Notes under the pieces: generated by a model | Database searches by the model: none | What the model saw: the letters and a program-made list of their open reading frames with translations, nothing else | Told to the model about the DNA's origin: nothing | Origin: Phlegmacium glaucopus | Lineage: Eukaryota > Basidiomycota > Agaricomycetes > Agaricales > Cortinariaceae | DNA: 52,711 bases | Assembly (NCBI GenBank): GCA_015039465.1 | Contig: MU130350.1 | Span: 4,647 to 57,357 of the forward strand | Direction of reading: 5' to 3' | Shown here: positions 20,281 to 31,830 of the stretch, piece after piece | Position numbering within the stretch: the first letter of the stretch is position 1 | How the letters are laid out: each line of letters begins with the position of its first letter | Program-made: the position numbers and the translations under genes

Positions 20281-21600
20281 TTGAAACAAAGAGGAAATGA
20301 CGGAATGAATCTAGAACAGAACTGGAACAGTAACAGAAAGAACTTTAGCCTCAGCATATGTGCTGTGCTGCCCAACTCCTTGTTGGAAACAGGGGTCGGA
20401 TTAAAGAACAAAAGCTCAACTGGTTGCTAGACACACGGCAGGAACTAGTGAGAGCGGGGATACACAATGTATTGGTTTAATCCGATGAGGGTTACCGCCC
20501 CCAAGAGACTAGAATATATACAAAAGTACAACGAGGCTGTGTATTAAGGCAGTGCTACGAGGACATTCCGCTATTGGTCAGTATCCAGCTGGCTCATGAT
20601 GATGCAATATGGTGCGATAACGACGTGATTAGATCGAATATTCCAACACTCCTAAGATGTCCTGATTTCAGATCTGGAAAGAAAAGGAATAAGATGGAAG
20701 CCTCAATGACTTAGAGGATGAAAAAGAGGAGGAGACTAAGTTGATATTTGAAACTAAGGATAAACATACAAGGATCAAGTACTCAAATAATAAAAGGAAT
20801 AGCAACCAAAATATGGAAGATAAATATAATGTGCTGTGCTCTGCTCCCAGAAAGTCTTGCATTCTATGGCAAATAATCCAATGCTGGTGTGCTGACTGAT
20901 AGTGGGAAAGTGATGACAAATGAATAGTTGTTATGGTGATGATGAGGGAAATGGGTTTGGAGTAATATTGGAAGAGCCAGAATGACACAGAAAGGTCTCA
21001 GAGTTGAATGTGGGTTGAGTGATTATAGAAGTAAAGGGAAAGGACTGTACAGAGTATGGACTATGTTAAGGTCTGAAACAAAGGAGTCACGTCGGAGTTA
21101 CTCCAGAACGGACAGAACGGAACCGGAACAGTAACCCGGAAAGGACATTGGCCTCAGCGTGTGTGCTGTGCCGCCCAGCTCCTAAGGTGTCCTGATTTCG
21201 GAACGGAAGAAGAAAGTAACAAGTCGGAAGACCTCAGTGACTTAGAGGAAAAACAAGAGGAGGAAACTAAGTTGATATTTGAACTGCGGGAAAACATACA
21301 AGTTTTGAGTACTTAAATAAATAAAGGAATAGCAACCAAAATATAAAAGATAAATATAAGTGCTGTGTTCTGCTCCCGGAAAGGTCCTGCATTCTTGGGT
21401 GAATAATCCATGGCGGGTATGATGACTGATGGTGGGAAGGATGATGACAAAGAATAGTGGTAGTGGTGAAGAAGTGGTAACGGGTTTGGAGTATAGACGG
21501 AGAAACCGGAATGACACAGAGAAGTCTCGGAGTTGAACATAGGAAGAGTAGTTCGGGATATAAGGGAAGGCACTGTACGGAGTACGGACTACCAGAGACA
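20281..21600. repeat. Large direct duplication (two copies, ~500 bp homologous)
   Basis: Copy 1 (20281-21065, including a solo LTR) and copy 2 (21066-about 21600) share TGAAACAAAG(A/G)AG, GTGTGCTGTGC(C/T)GCCCA(G/A)CTCCT, AGGAGGA(G/A)ACTAAGTTGATATTTGAA and ATAGCAACCAAAATAT. They may be old LTRs; TGTTGGTGAT starts near 20250 and GGGGCCCAACA ends near 21710. No coding frame is credible. Confidence 0.65.
20381..20648 (+). mobile_element. Solo LTR, 268 bp, 5-bp target duplication
   Basis: It begins TGTTGGAAACAGG and ends GAATATTCCAACA, the inverted TG...CA ends of an LTR. CTCCT flanks it on both sides (20376-20380 and 20649-20653). The duplicated segment at about 21173-21190 (CCCAGCTCCTAAGGTGTCC) is the same site without the insertion. 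This is a paralogous empty site, which makes the boundaries firm. Confidence 0.87.
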
Positions 21601-24008
21601 GCTCCGACGGAGCTGGACTGGAGTAACGTAAGATGGAATGTAACACAACCAGACAACAACAACAACAATTGATCACAGTGACGGATGACCACAACCACAA
21701 CAGGGGCCCAACAGTGCTGTTGTTGGGGCCTGGGTATGTCTATAGTGTACTAGCCATTTATACTCAAGACAGATAAATAAATTATTGCAATTTACATTAC
21801 TAATGAAGGGGACTCGTTCATGCCATGCACAGCACTGGCCCAGATGAGCCCAGTTTAATATATATAAATCATATTCAACTATCTACACAGAGTCTGAGTC
21901 ATATGTACTACTCTAACTATCAATAGTAGGTTCATCATCTGCTTCTGTGTGTCGAAAACAGGTGGAGGTGGTTGGAGTGTTGAAACAGCCTGAAACGAAC
22001 CCCTCACATCCCATTTGGATGGGGAGGAGGGGCTGGGTAGTTGAGGTTGTCGAAACTGTAGCTAAAAGTAGAAAATTGTTAGTTTTAAAAAAGCAGTAAG
22101 AAATTTGAAGAACTCACCTCAGCCACCAGTGCTCAGTGCTCGTTGTTGTTTCATACCTCCTGGGGCTAAGATGTGGGTATACAATGTGTTGTTTGTGTTG
22201 TTGACAGTCATGGTAATGTGCCAAAAACGGGTGGATATCAAATGTACCGAGGCAAACCTATTTTGGTGGGAGGAGTTGAGAAGTGATGAGCATCTGGCAT
22301 CGTCGGTGGTAGAACCTAAGCAGTATTATTAATTAGTTAAAAAACAAAAAAAAAGGAATGAAACAAGCTCAACACACAACACCGGAGTGTACATGACAGT
22401 GGTTGAGAGCAAGATAGACGAATGTGGCAACAGATGCGTGTTGGAGTCACAAAAAAAAATTCCCAAATATGTAAGATGAACTTTGCGCACGGACTTTGTT
22501 TAGGGTTGGTTTATTTAACTTAGTTGAAAAATCTAATGTGACATGACAAAGCTATGCCAGTGTGATAGAGTGACGACAGGTGATGACACACTGCTGGACA
22601 GTGCTAGTGTGCATCACATGGATGCTATGAGATGCTATGGAACTATAAGTATTGTGATGTGACTATATGATACTATGGGAAATTATAACTTTGTGTGATG
22701 TGACTATGACAAGCTATGGGAAAATCCTGAATTTGCTGATGTAGATTTCTCTCAATAGCTGCACAGATGTTCTACCATTCATCCAAACCAGTAATAAGTA
22801 AAAATCATGTATTACATATATTATGTACACAAATATATCATAATCTACATCAAAAACGAGGGGATGGGGGGTGAAATTGGGGTTGGAGAGGTTGGTGTTA
22901 TCAAAAACAGGTGAGGGGTCACTGTTTCAAAAACAAGAGCCTGGGATTGAACAAGAGGGGTAATGATAGCAGATACAAAGGATTAGGTACCAAAATTGAT
23001 AGCTGAGTGTTGTTATTCACAAATATGACGCCTCTGTCAAAATTGAGGGGTCAGAGGTGTCATTCACAAAAACAGGGGGCTGGGGGTTGATATCGAGAGA
23101 TCAGGAGTTGTGGTATGTGAGAATAAGAGGCTAGGGGTTGTCATTTGTGCAAAGAGCATCCCAGCTCAAAAGTTTGGGCATAGGGGTGACATGGCAGTGA
23201 GAACAAGGGGTGGTGGGCATATAATGACATGATGTGGCTGGTGGACACTCATCAGCAAGCATTAAATATAATTCTTTTAAATAAAAACTTACCTTAATGC
23301 CCGTCATTGTTGTTGTTGATGACAACAATGACGGGCACGATTGGCTGATTTGGCTCACAATCTGAGCATAGGATAGGCCTAGCAGATAAGATTTCAGGTG
23401 AGCAGGGTACTTGTGAGCAGAGAGTTACTCACCTTAGCGGTAGCTAGAGCAGTGCATCAAGGATTTGGGGAGAACTGGTTGTGAGTGGAGCAAAAAAAAA
23501 CTTAATGTCGACAAAAGTTCAACCAACATGTGACCTACTCACATGCTCGATTAGTATTATAAATAGTAATAACAACATTCCCCACTGTTCGTCTCTGTGG
23601 CGTGCAGATTTTCATGAAGAAGTTACAAGAATAGATAATTGTTTTATTTTGTATCTGTTAGTTTACATAATAAATCTTATTCATGTTTCGGAAAATCATG
23701 AATTTCACTTGTTAATAATATTATTATATGATTTTGGCTACATCAGTAAAATAACATGCTGCTGGAATGGTTGGGACTAGTGCCTCCAGTAGTTCCAGCA
23801 CACCAGTACATGAGCTAGGTCTATGGTGACATGCCCGAATCCAGCATGGGTACTGGAAAAGAAAATTTACTAGGGCCAGGCTTCTGAGCTAGAGCTAGAA
23901 TACAGTCCCTGTACCAGGTACCTCACACTGCTTTCAGTTTTCACGGTAATAAACAATCCAAATTATTATTAACAGTACATACTACACAAGTAACAGAAAG
24001 GGACTATC
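21601..24008. other. Gene-poor stretch with diverged minisatellites
   Basis: I find no gene. Contents are: a palindrome around 21700-21735 (GGGGCCCAACAG/CTGTTGTTGGGGCC-like); repeated GTGATGTGACTATATGATACTATGGGAAA-like units at 22640-22730; and loose G-rich units of the CAAAAACAGGGGGCTGGGGGT kind from 22850 to 23140. The short frames present are not supported by any motif or splice pattern. Confidence 0.5.
23298..23337. other. Perfect 15-bp inverted repeat (hairpin)
   Basis: TGCCCGTCATTGTTG (23298-23312) and its exact inverse (23323-23337) are separated by 10 bases. It could be a replication or slippage product of the surrounding GTT-rich DNA, or the end of a small foldback element. Confidence 0.75.
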
Positions 24009-24441
24009 TGTTACGGCGACTATAAGCTTGCACTCGCGTTCGGTGCTGGGCAAATAGACCAAGTAACTAGGGACTGTTGTACAGTTGCAATCATATTCCC
24101 ACAGGTGAGACTTAAGACGTCAAGTTCTGAGCAAGCTAGTAGATTATGACCGTAGGATACAAAGGTCTAAACTAAGGATCGTAGCTATGGGTATGGCTCT
24201 TATATACTAGAGAGTCGAGTCAGAGATAGGGAGATGGTCCGTGCTAAGGGTACGAGTCGGTACGAGTCAGAGATAGGGAGAGCGGGAGCGATGGATATAT
24301 ATAGTACAAAGGAAGTCCTGGGCAAAGGGTAGAGTGGGGAACGATGGTGTAAGGAGGGGAGCGATAGGGGAAAAGGTAATGTACAGTATAGAAGGGGAGA
24401 AAAAGGATAGGGGGTCATGCGTGTACCAGACGTTCATAACA
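24009..24441. mobile_element. Solo LTR, 433 bp, 5-bp target duplication
   Basis: It starts TGTTACGGCGACTATAAGC and ends ACGTTCATAACA, so TGTTA and TAACA are inverted ends. CTATC flanks both sides (24004-24008 and 24442-24446). A TATA-like TTATATACTAG lies at 24201, and GGTACGAGTC and CAGAGATAGGGAGA are repeated within it. No internal region is present. Confidence 0.82.
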
Positions 24442-24977
24442 CTATCTATGTATACTACCATGGTACCACCATCACCATTGAAAATAAATAAATTAGAATA
24501 ACTACCCCCCCCCCCAGCAATACATCCTCCTCCTTGTTATCATCATCATACATTGTCATTGCACATTGTTGTATGTACACAGCACATTGTATGTCATTGT
24601 ACATCGCCATCGTTGTTGTATGATGTACACATCATTGTATATCGTCATTGTATGTTGTATGCATCATTGAAAGGCGTGCAAACCTAAATTAGAGGATTGA
24701 TGAATTGAATATCTTTGACATATACAAGATCCATGAGTACCCACCAGACAGTAGACTAGAATGTAGTGCTTATGAAATAATAGGCGATGAAATAGGGCGG
24801 TCCTTCTCCAGAGTTCAGCTACCATGAAATGTGTTTTTAATTTGTAAGTTTCAATGCACTTATGTTAATGATCAAATAACTGTGATCGCTACAGATGTTC
24901 ATCGTTGGATTGTATGTTGTCGTCACGTCATATGTCATCATCACATCATATGTTGTTGTTGTGCTGTTATCATATGA

Positions 24978-25500
24978 TAAAAAAAACCCCTAGTGAGGGG
25001 GTTAGAGCTGTCGTCGCTGTCATTGTTAGCCATGTCACCGTTGTTGTTAGTCATCACCAATCGAAGCTAATAATCATCAAAAGGTTAGTATAGTAAAATT
25101 AAAAATAAATGAAAAAACCCCCGAAGAGTTGTTGTTGTTGTTGTTTGTCATGGTCATTGAAGCCAATAAGAAAAAGATTACTATAGTGAAATAAAATAGA
25201 AATAAAAAATAAAAAACCCCTAGCAAGGGGGAGGGGTAGAGCCATTGTCAGCATCATTGTTAGCCGTGTCGTCGTTCTCACTAGTCGTCGTCGTTAGTCA
25301 TCGTGTATAGTGAAATAAAACAAAACAAAACAAAAAAAACCCCTAGTGAGGGGGGTAGAGCTGTCGTCGCTGTCGTTGTTAGCCGTGTCATTGTCGTCAT
25401 CATCGTTAGTCGTCATTCTTGCTAGTAATTAGAAGATTAATATAGTGAAATAAAAATAAAATAAAAACATACCACCCCAGTGAGAGGTGTAGAGCTGTCG
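24978..25500. repeat. Tandem array, about five ~115-bp units
   Basis: Each unit starts with AAAAAACCCCTAGTGAGGGG or a variant, then GTAGAGCTGTCGTCGCTGTC, GTTAGCC(A/G)TGTC and a tail TATAGTGAAATAAAA. Units begin near 24980, 25110, 25215, 25335 and 25470. It contains many GTT/GTC microsatellite tracts and has no coding potential. Confidence 0.75.
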
Positions 25501-26239
25501 TTGTGGTGGTTGTTGTTATCTGTTGCCACCCATCCTCGTTGTTGTCCATTCCAGCCATCCATCGTCGTTCTCGTGCCCAGTTGGTGTTGTGGTTGTGAGT
25601 GGAGGTTGTAGCGAGGGGGGGAAGTGGTAGTTGTGGTAGTGGTGGGAAGAGCCTGAGCATCGTGGCATGGTAGTAAATGTTGAAGTTGAACATACACATA
25701 TGGTAATTTGATGTGGCGCACAGACCACATTTAGGGCTGGTCTGTTGAACTTAGGGAAAAAATAAGGATCACACCAAAAAAAATGAAACTTAAATTAGAT
25801 ATAGTTTAGTCTATGTATTATGGAGTCCACTTAAGTTTTATAGTATGTAACATCAGCTGTTTGATTCAAATAACTACAGGATCAGTATATTTGGCCCTCT
25901 GGGGTGGAAGTGATAGACCTATCAAAACTGTCTGGAGTGCTGGAGAAATTTTTACAAAATTTTAGAACTAGGCCTAGTATTTCTAGCAACCCTAGCACTT
26001 TCCAGTGTTTACAGTCAGCCTAGCAGTGTGCTATTTTGCTGATGTAGTATGTAGTAATAGTAATACTAGTAGTAATACAAATGCAAGCTGAACTAATATG
26101 TGATATGAATGACAGGCCTTAAGATACTGAACAGTATGAACAATTAACTTTGAGGTACTGAGCAGTATAAACAATCAGCCTTAAGGTACACAACAGTGTG
26201 GAACAGTACAGAAGTATGCTACGTTATGTTTCTCAGTGA
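25501..26239. other. Non-coding stretch between satellite array and copy D flank
   Basis: It holds a GT-rich continuation of the array to about 25640, then AT-rich DNA without a recognisable gene. Units like AAGATACTGAACAGTATGAACAATTA repeat at 26110-26220. An inverted relative of the 16325 motif (TATTTTGCTGATGTAGT) is at 26033. The family's 3' flank begins near 26240. Confidence 0.4.
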
Positions 26240-26979
26240 ATGGTATATTTTTAGAGACCGTTGCTATGGCGGAGTATACGGCCCGAACCTGGAACCACTG
26301 ATGTTCTCGATCAAGTGAGTTCCGCTTGTGTATCGTACGCTGTTGCCATCAACCACTCGACAACACAAAGAGCTTCTTTGATCTTGGACAAAAGATATTA
26401 TGAGTGGCTATGATCTGAACTAGTATATATACAATACGCACCTATTCCAGCCCTGCGTATTTCGTCCATTTACAATGTAAAATGACAATGACATACACGC
26501 TCACTATCAGTGGCACCACCGTCATCTCACTCAACTCAATAACCCACAGCTCCACGTCGAGGAACGTTCTTTGAAAGAGACTTGACTAGCAATTGGTAGA
26601 TGATGGCCAAGCCGCCAGGGTCATGCGTGAATGTCATATCCTACTATCAGAGCCACTCTCGCAAATGGTTGTTAGTAACATATTTTATGCAAGGTATCCC
26701 TCGAAACTCAGGCACTGAAAGTAAAAGAAAAGAAAAAACAGAGAAAAGAAAAATAATCATTGTTTCAAAAACAATAAATCTTACATTCGCTACATTCCTT
26801 TAACTCAAGAGAATCCATTATGAAAGCAAACAGCAATACGACAATGTAGATGACGATAATACCAAAGCACAATGGAAACTAATCCAACCCTGTAAGTAAT
26901 GAATTCTGAAGAAAAGAAATGACAGACTTTGGAACATACCAATTTCGCAAGAAAGGCTAGGAACAGAATAAAACCCAAT
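26240..26979. other. 3' flank of copy D
   Basis: It is homologous to the flanks of copies A-C, E and F: TTCTTTGATCTTGGACAAAAGATATTATGAG, ATACAATACGCACCTATTCC, AGAGCCACTCTCGCAAATGG. There is no gene. Confidence 0.65.
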
Positions 26980-29586
26980 TCACACCAACCAAATCAAGCG
27001 ATCCAGATAACTTTTTATGTCCGGACGTTTTTCGGGGTTCTGGTTCCATCCCTCATTCCACAGAGACCAGAGCGTATCCCAAATGAACTTGGGCCTATTG
27101 GGGCGTTTGTTCTGAAGAACCAGCTTTGGAACCAGAGCGTCGCTATAACCTTGGAATGGATCACTCGCCATGAAGATTTCCTACGGGATATTTATCAACG
27201 ATAACGCTAACAACTTGAATATGAAAACAAATACCAAGCAAGTCATCGTAACGGAATAGACATCTGTCGCGAAATTAGCCTTTTCTGATAAATTCTCTAA
27301 TAATTCTGGTGCCATCCAGCGAGATAAGCCATTCATTGTCCCACTCGCTATCAAAGGACTGTTGGCGAGAACGGAAAATAATCCAGGGTCACCCAGACGT
27401 GCCTTTCCGAGCTCGTCGACCAGAAAACTTGACTAGCATGAATTTTAACTCCCGCCACTAATATTATAAATCTTGAATGAACATACCCCTCGTATATCTG
27501 AATGAACAATGCCTTCCGCTGAGGAAGAGGATTTAACTGATGAGGATAAGAAGAACAAGAAATAACTTACAGTGAAGGTATGCGACGGCTCTGGCAACGT
27601 CAAAGACCAGTTTTATCTTGTTGTACTCCTTTTGCGATTTGATGTATTCACTTAGAAGACCTATTGTAGATGAGCACATTCCGGACAAGTTGGTAGACTG
27701 TAAGTTCATGCGCACCATTTGTCGTCCACGATGTGATGATTGCAGGAAATCTACCAAAGTCCATACTGATACCCAATAACGGAATAAGGTTATCGTGTGA
27801 CAGGTTCGACCACCTAACTAGACAGCCAGTGAACAGCTTGGTAAAAAATACCGTGAATGGATATATAAAGGATATCGAAGTTAAATTTACGTACATCTTC
27901 AAAATCTTGCCTTTCTTGTGTCTTGCTGCGTGGATTAAAGGCAGGACGTAGTGCCTTGATCGTGACAGCGTGCTGGAGAACGCGTGGTGTGTCGACATTC
28001 CATACACCACGGTAGATATCGAAGTAGAGGCCAACAAAATGGTCTGGTTCCGATTTCGTGACCTTATTTGTGATATCATATTTTACAAGTTCGGACGAGA
28101 TGGAGGATGTTTGGAAATTGTGGTGACGTGGATTCTGTTGGCCCGGTAGCATCTGCTGGGCTAGATTCTCCTGAACTGGTAGCATCTGCTGGCGTAGATT
28201 CTTCTGAACCGATAGCATCTGCTGGCGTAGACTCTCCTGAACCGGTAGCATCTGCTGGCGTGGATTCTCCTGAACCGGTAGCATCTGCTGGCGTAAATTC
28301 CCCTGAACCGGTAGCATCTTCTGGCGTAGATTCTCCAGAACCGGTAGCTTCTTCTGGCGTGGATTCTCCTGGGCCGGTGGCATCTGCTGGCGTAGATTCT
28401 CCTGAACCGGTAGCATCTGCTGGGGTGGATTCTCCTGGGCCGGTGGCATCTGCTGGCGTAGATTCCCCTGAACCGGTAGCATCTTCTGGCGTAAATTCTC
28501 CTGAACCGGTAGCGTCTGCTGGGGTGGATTCTCCTGGGCCGGTGGCATCTTCTCGCGTAGATTCCCCTGAACTGGTAGCGTCTGCTGGGGTAGTGTCTGC
28601 TGGACTGGTAGCCTCTGTTGGGGTAGCTTGAGCTCGTATAAAAAAACCATGTCGTCAACGGCCACGGCAACGCGATTCCGAGGACCATCCAATGCCACGT
28701 TCATCGCCCTAGCCGGCAACCCAGAATTCTTGACGTATACACTTCGAGCAATATCCCACATAGTAAGATAGTCACCACAAAGAATTATCAGTGCAGTGCT
28801 GTCCGGCACAAATATAAGGGAGGTGATGGGCCTGGATCGATGATTAGAGGGTAGTAGCCTCACGAGTGATATGTTAGCCGTAACCCTTGCATCCCAAAGA
28901 CGGATGTCACCAATGTCGTCGCCTGTCGCAATCCATTCTCTGTTTTGCGACCATGCGCAAGCAGAAATCCTTACATAACCGACTGGGATGAGTTGGCAAT
29001 GCAACTTAGAGCTATCCCGAACAGTGTATGATATGATGTCAAGCTGTCCATTGTCGCGACCAACAATGAGCAAGTCGGGTTCAAGCGGACAGGAGGCGAC
29101 ACTCGTTGGCATAAAAGTAGATTCCTCAGTATAATTCAGAAGAGTCGGACTAACTCGCCAACTGATATTTGCGCTGAATTGATAAAGACGTCCATTATTG
29201 TAGCATGGCTGGGTAATTGTTGCGCCGTCAGCTGAGAAAGTAGGCATCATCAACTTGTCAATGGAGAGGTTAACATGTGCTCCCCGTAGGGTCCACCTCG
29301 TTCCCCCTGGCGGACTCCGTTTCACCATTATAAACTGTTTCGGCGTCGCGACGATCGCCGTGTCCGGATCAGTTGGTGAGAAGACCACAAATGACCAAGA
29401 GCTGAATGTCAAGGTAGTGGCGCCGGTGGTTGTCTTCCAGAACTTGACTTGGCCATTACTGTAGTCTGGGATTTTCATTGACCCAGCTAAAGTCGTTCCG
29501 TCTGATGAGAAGGAAAGAGAGGAGTGGTATGACCCAATGACCCAGCTCTTTGTCTCGATGAAAACGTATCTGAAAGAATTTGGCAT
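26980..29586 (-). CDS. WD40-like propeller - repeat linker - TKL pseudokinase, copy D
   Basis: The model is complement(join(26980..27180, 27235..27432, 27487..27518, 27571..27660, 27716..27836, 27895..29586)), 777 residues, no internal stop. The start is MPNSFRYVFIETK. The propeller is about 80-90% like copy B by eye, with ACAWSQNREWIATGDDIGDI shared exactly. The linker is the longest of its kind, about 14-15 tandem 11-residue units (MLPVQENLRQQ type). Kinase landmarks: FVGLYFDIYRGV in place of a glycine loop, IKALRPAF, LFTGCLVRWSNLSHDN (alpha-C Glu replaced by Gly), VHSDIRGSSFLVDE, ARLGDPGLF, RWMAPELL, GWNQNPEKRPDI, ending RLIWLV. With exons, frames and splice sites intact it should be expressible. 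Catalysis is unlikely for the reasons given under copy B. Confidence 0.83.
28130..28625 (-). repeat. 33-bp minisatellite coding the 11-residue linker repeat of copy D
   Basis: Plus-strand units GGTAGCATCTGCTGGCGTAG plus ATTCTCCTGAACC are exactly 33 bases and repeat about 14-15 times. Because 33 is divisible by three, unit gain or loss keeps the frame. Copies B, C, E and F carry far fewer or differently arranged units. A long antisense frame (28107-28631) is a by-product of the repeat. Confidence 0.92.
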
Positions 29587-30229
29587 GACACAAGAGGGTG
29601 AAAATACAGAGGGAGTCGGGTGTTTTTGCTGCGTATATAAAGAGCGTCAGATGCAAGTCAGGTGACTTACTGAATTTCCCATGAAATGCCAGGATCTAAC
29701 TGCAGATATCAAGAAGCACTGAAGCTCTGAAGGGTCACCATGATTCGGCAATCTGCGATGGAGGTTAAAAGCCACGTTTTAAATCGCATGTTTTTTTGTA
29801 CAACTGTGAGAAGATGTCCTTCGTTAGCTGTCCTGGTCTAACGATTTTATTCTAGTCACAAGTTCTTATCTTTTTCTTTTTCTTTAGGTTCGGAGCAAGC
29901 CCCTGCTGAGTGGTACACACAGAGCCGAATAACTTGTCTGTGAGGGCCGTCGGGACACGCAGCATATACGAGTTCTTTTTTTCTTTTTTCTTGGCTGTCC
30001 GTAAGTTATTGTTGGGCTAGTAGTAATGAAACAGTCCAATCACGGAATATCTGTAAAATATAATACTTGTTAGCAAAAATCCAAACAACACCTATGAGTC
30101 TGACGACGAAGATCAATAAGTTGATAGAATTAATTTGAGAACAAGACGGGGACGTACATCATTGAGATCTTTTCTTGTATTCTTTTTCTTGTATTCTTTT
30201 TCTTGTATTCTCCTACGTATGCAACATTG
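29587..30229. other. Upstream region of copy D and adjoining insert
   Basis: 29587-29890 matches the upstream region of copy B: the conserved 5' UTR donor, then TGAGAAGATG and TCACAAGTTCTTATCTTT. From about 29890 to 32160 the sequence has no counterpart in the B unit, so it is inserted there or was lost from B. A TTTCTTGTATTC triplet repeat is at 30170-30210. No gene is seen here. Confidence 0.5.
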
Positions 30230-30830
30230 AACTGGTAATAGTCATCCTTGTCCTGAGAAGGATAACCGCACTGAGAATATCTGAATCGTAGATTTAACAA
30301 TCCATATCATTAGCACCAAGGGAACTTACGGAGTGGCCCCTTTGTACCCGAACTCAGTTCGAAGCGCCTTTTCGTAGATGTGTAAGAAATATCTGTGTCA
30401 GGGTAGGAATTGTGGCTATGACTACGATTTCAGGTCGCCTTACAATTGACACCATAAAATATATAGGTACTCACAGTGAGATATATTCTGTCAGCTAATT
30501 GAATATGCGATGCCTGAAAATCGTTGAAGCGTGTTTGTATGCCTGACATGCTACGTGGTTTGAAGGCTGGGCGTGACTGTAAAAATTTCAGCACGTTGAT
30601 ATAATTGCTTTCCTTTTCTCGGTGGCATCTAGCGTTCGCCTGTACATGGCAGAATGGATTAACGTCGAGCTGTGGGTGATTGACGTACCATTCACATCTC
30701 TGGAGAAGATTTTTGCAAGGATACGTGGGGCCGCAGTGCCAAGACCCCGAACGCAAGAAGTCGGCGTTTGCCGGCTAAGGCACCGTGACGGCCCCCCGCC
30801 ATTTGGTAAAAGAACGAATTCCATAAATGG
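30230..30830 (-). pseudogene. Tyrosinase-like pseudogene (copper-oxidase fragment)
   Basis: Read on the minus strand, spliced pieces give CKNLLQRCEWRTLDATEK, then NYINVLKFLQSRPAFKP, FNDFQASHIQLADRI, then FLP-stop-HRYFLHIYEKALRTEFGY. These match the central domain of fungal tyrosinases (EWRTL, YI..V.CLQS.P, DFQ..HIQL, FLPWHR, YE.ALR). Tyrosinases oxidise phenols to quinones with two copper ions held by His residues. Disabling lesions: a frameshift between EWRTLDATEK and NYINV, and TGA in place of the Trp of the invariant WHR motif. The downstream copper-B half is missing. An exon edge (GTAAGT, near 30329) is still recognisable. Confidence 0.72.
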
Positions 30831-31430
30831 AACTTGTTGAGTAAGATTGCTATCACACTCAGTGACTCACGTGATACTCTTTGATTATCTCTACTAGGGG
30901 TCGACTTCGTCGACTGACACCTTGCTGAGCTACCGAGCAGATTTAGTGTTGAGACGTTAGTGTTCCACCCGTAATTAACATTGAGATGGATTCGTTTTTT
31001 TGGAAAAGATGAATTTCGAAAATACATTAATATTAAAGCGATAGATAAAACTACGTGAGATCAAGTTATCAGTGAATTGAGAAGCTGAAGGCTGGAGATG
31101 ATGAAGAAAGGCGATGAATGAAGGCGTAATAGACTGTGGAACGATAGCAAATGAGAACGGGGAGGTAGTCAACGATTAAAATACGAACTAATAATTTCAC
31201 CCCCCCCCCCTGTTTGAATTTTCTCCCCTTTTTTGTTTGGTCGCTAGCAAACAGCTAGCGAGACGTGTTCGATATGTTGAAACTTGAGTATCCAATCAGC
31301 GCTAGTCCCTTTTCCATTGGTTAATAGTGAGTGGGTAGGGAAGCCCATTACAGATCTATCAATATGTGCAATCAATAAGGATATGGATTGTAATTAGGAA
31401 GAACTAACCCACCCAGGAGACGCATTCAAT
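30831..31430. other. Non-coding stretch
   Basis: I see no supported gene. It holds a palindromic GTCGACTTCGTCGAC at 30901 and a C11 tract near 31200. Confidence 0.4.
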
Positions 31431-31830
31431 CAGCGGGAAGATCGTTGGAGGAGTGTGGAACTTAGCCCTGCGATCGACAAAGGTGAAATCAGCGATATTT
31501 CGGTTCGAGAACAGAGGGAGGCAAAAACGAGGGAAAGAGGAGGGAATGGGGAAGAAAGGTCTGAGTAACACATAAGGGACAGAATCGATGATAGGAACGA
31601 TTCGAATTGGAAGTAGGCCGACAGATTCATGTCGTTGTAGGTAATGCGAACACTGCGACTGACAAAACCGACATCAGACATATTTCTGGTGGAGGAAAAA
31701 GACGAGGAAATGGGGAGGAAAAGTCTGGGGAAGACATGAGAAACAAGATTGATGATGGCGACGATTTGAAGTAGAAGTAGGAAGACGGAATGTTATTGTT
31801 GTGGTTAAGGGGGGCACGTGCTGGCACGTG
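31431..31830. repeat. Two diverged ~195-bp direct repeats
   Basis: Units near 31440-31630 and 31631-31830 share the order CGACAAA(G/A), CAGCGATATTTCGGT / CAGACATATTTCTGGT, GGGAA(G/T)..., GATGATRGGAACGATT and GGAAGTAGG. Short minus-strand frames in both are not conserved as protein. Confidence 0.55.

Noticed and set aside
21242..21700. Three overlapping minus-strand frames of 86-152 codons
   Set aside because: They lie in a duplicated non-coding segment. The frame is not kept in the other copy and composition is low complexity.
28107..28631. Long plus-strand frame of Ala/Gly/Val/Asp/Ser/Pro repeats
   Set aside because: It is the antisense of the in-frame 33-bp minisatellite in copy D. A repeat with a period divisible by three keeps several frames open.
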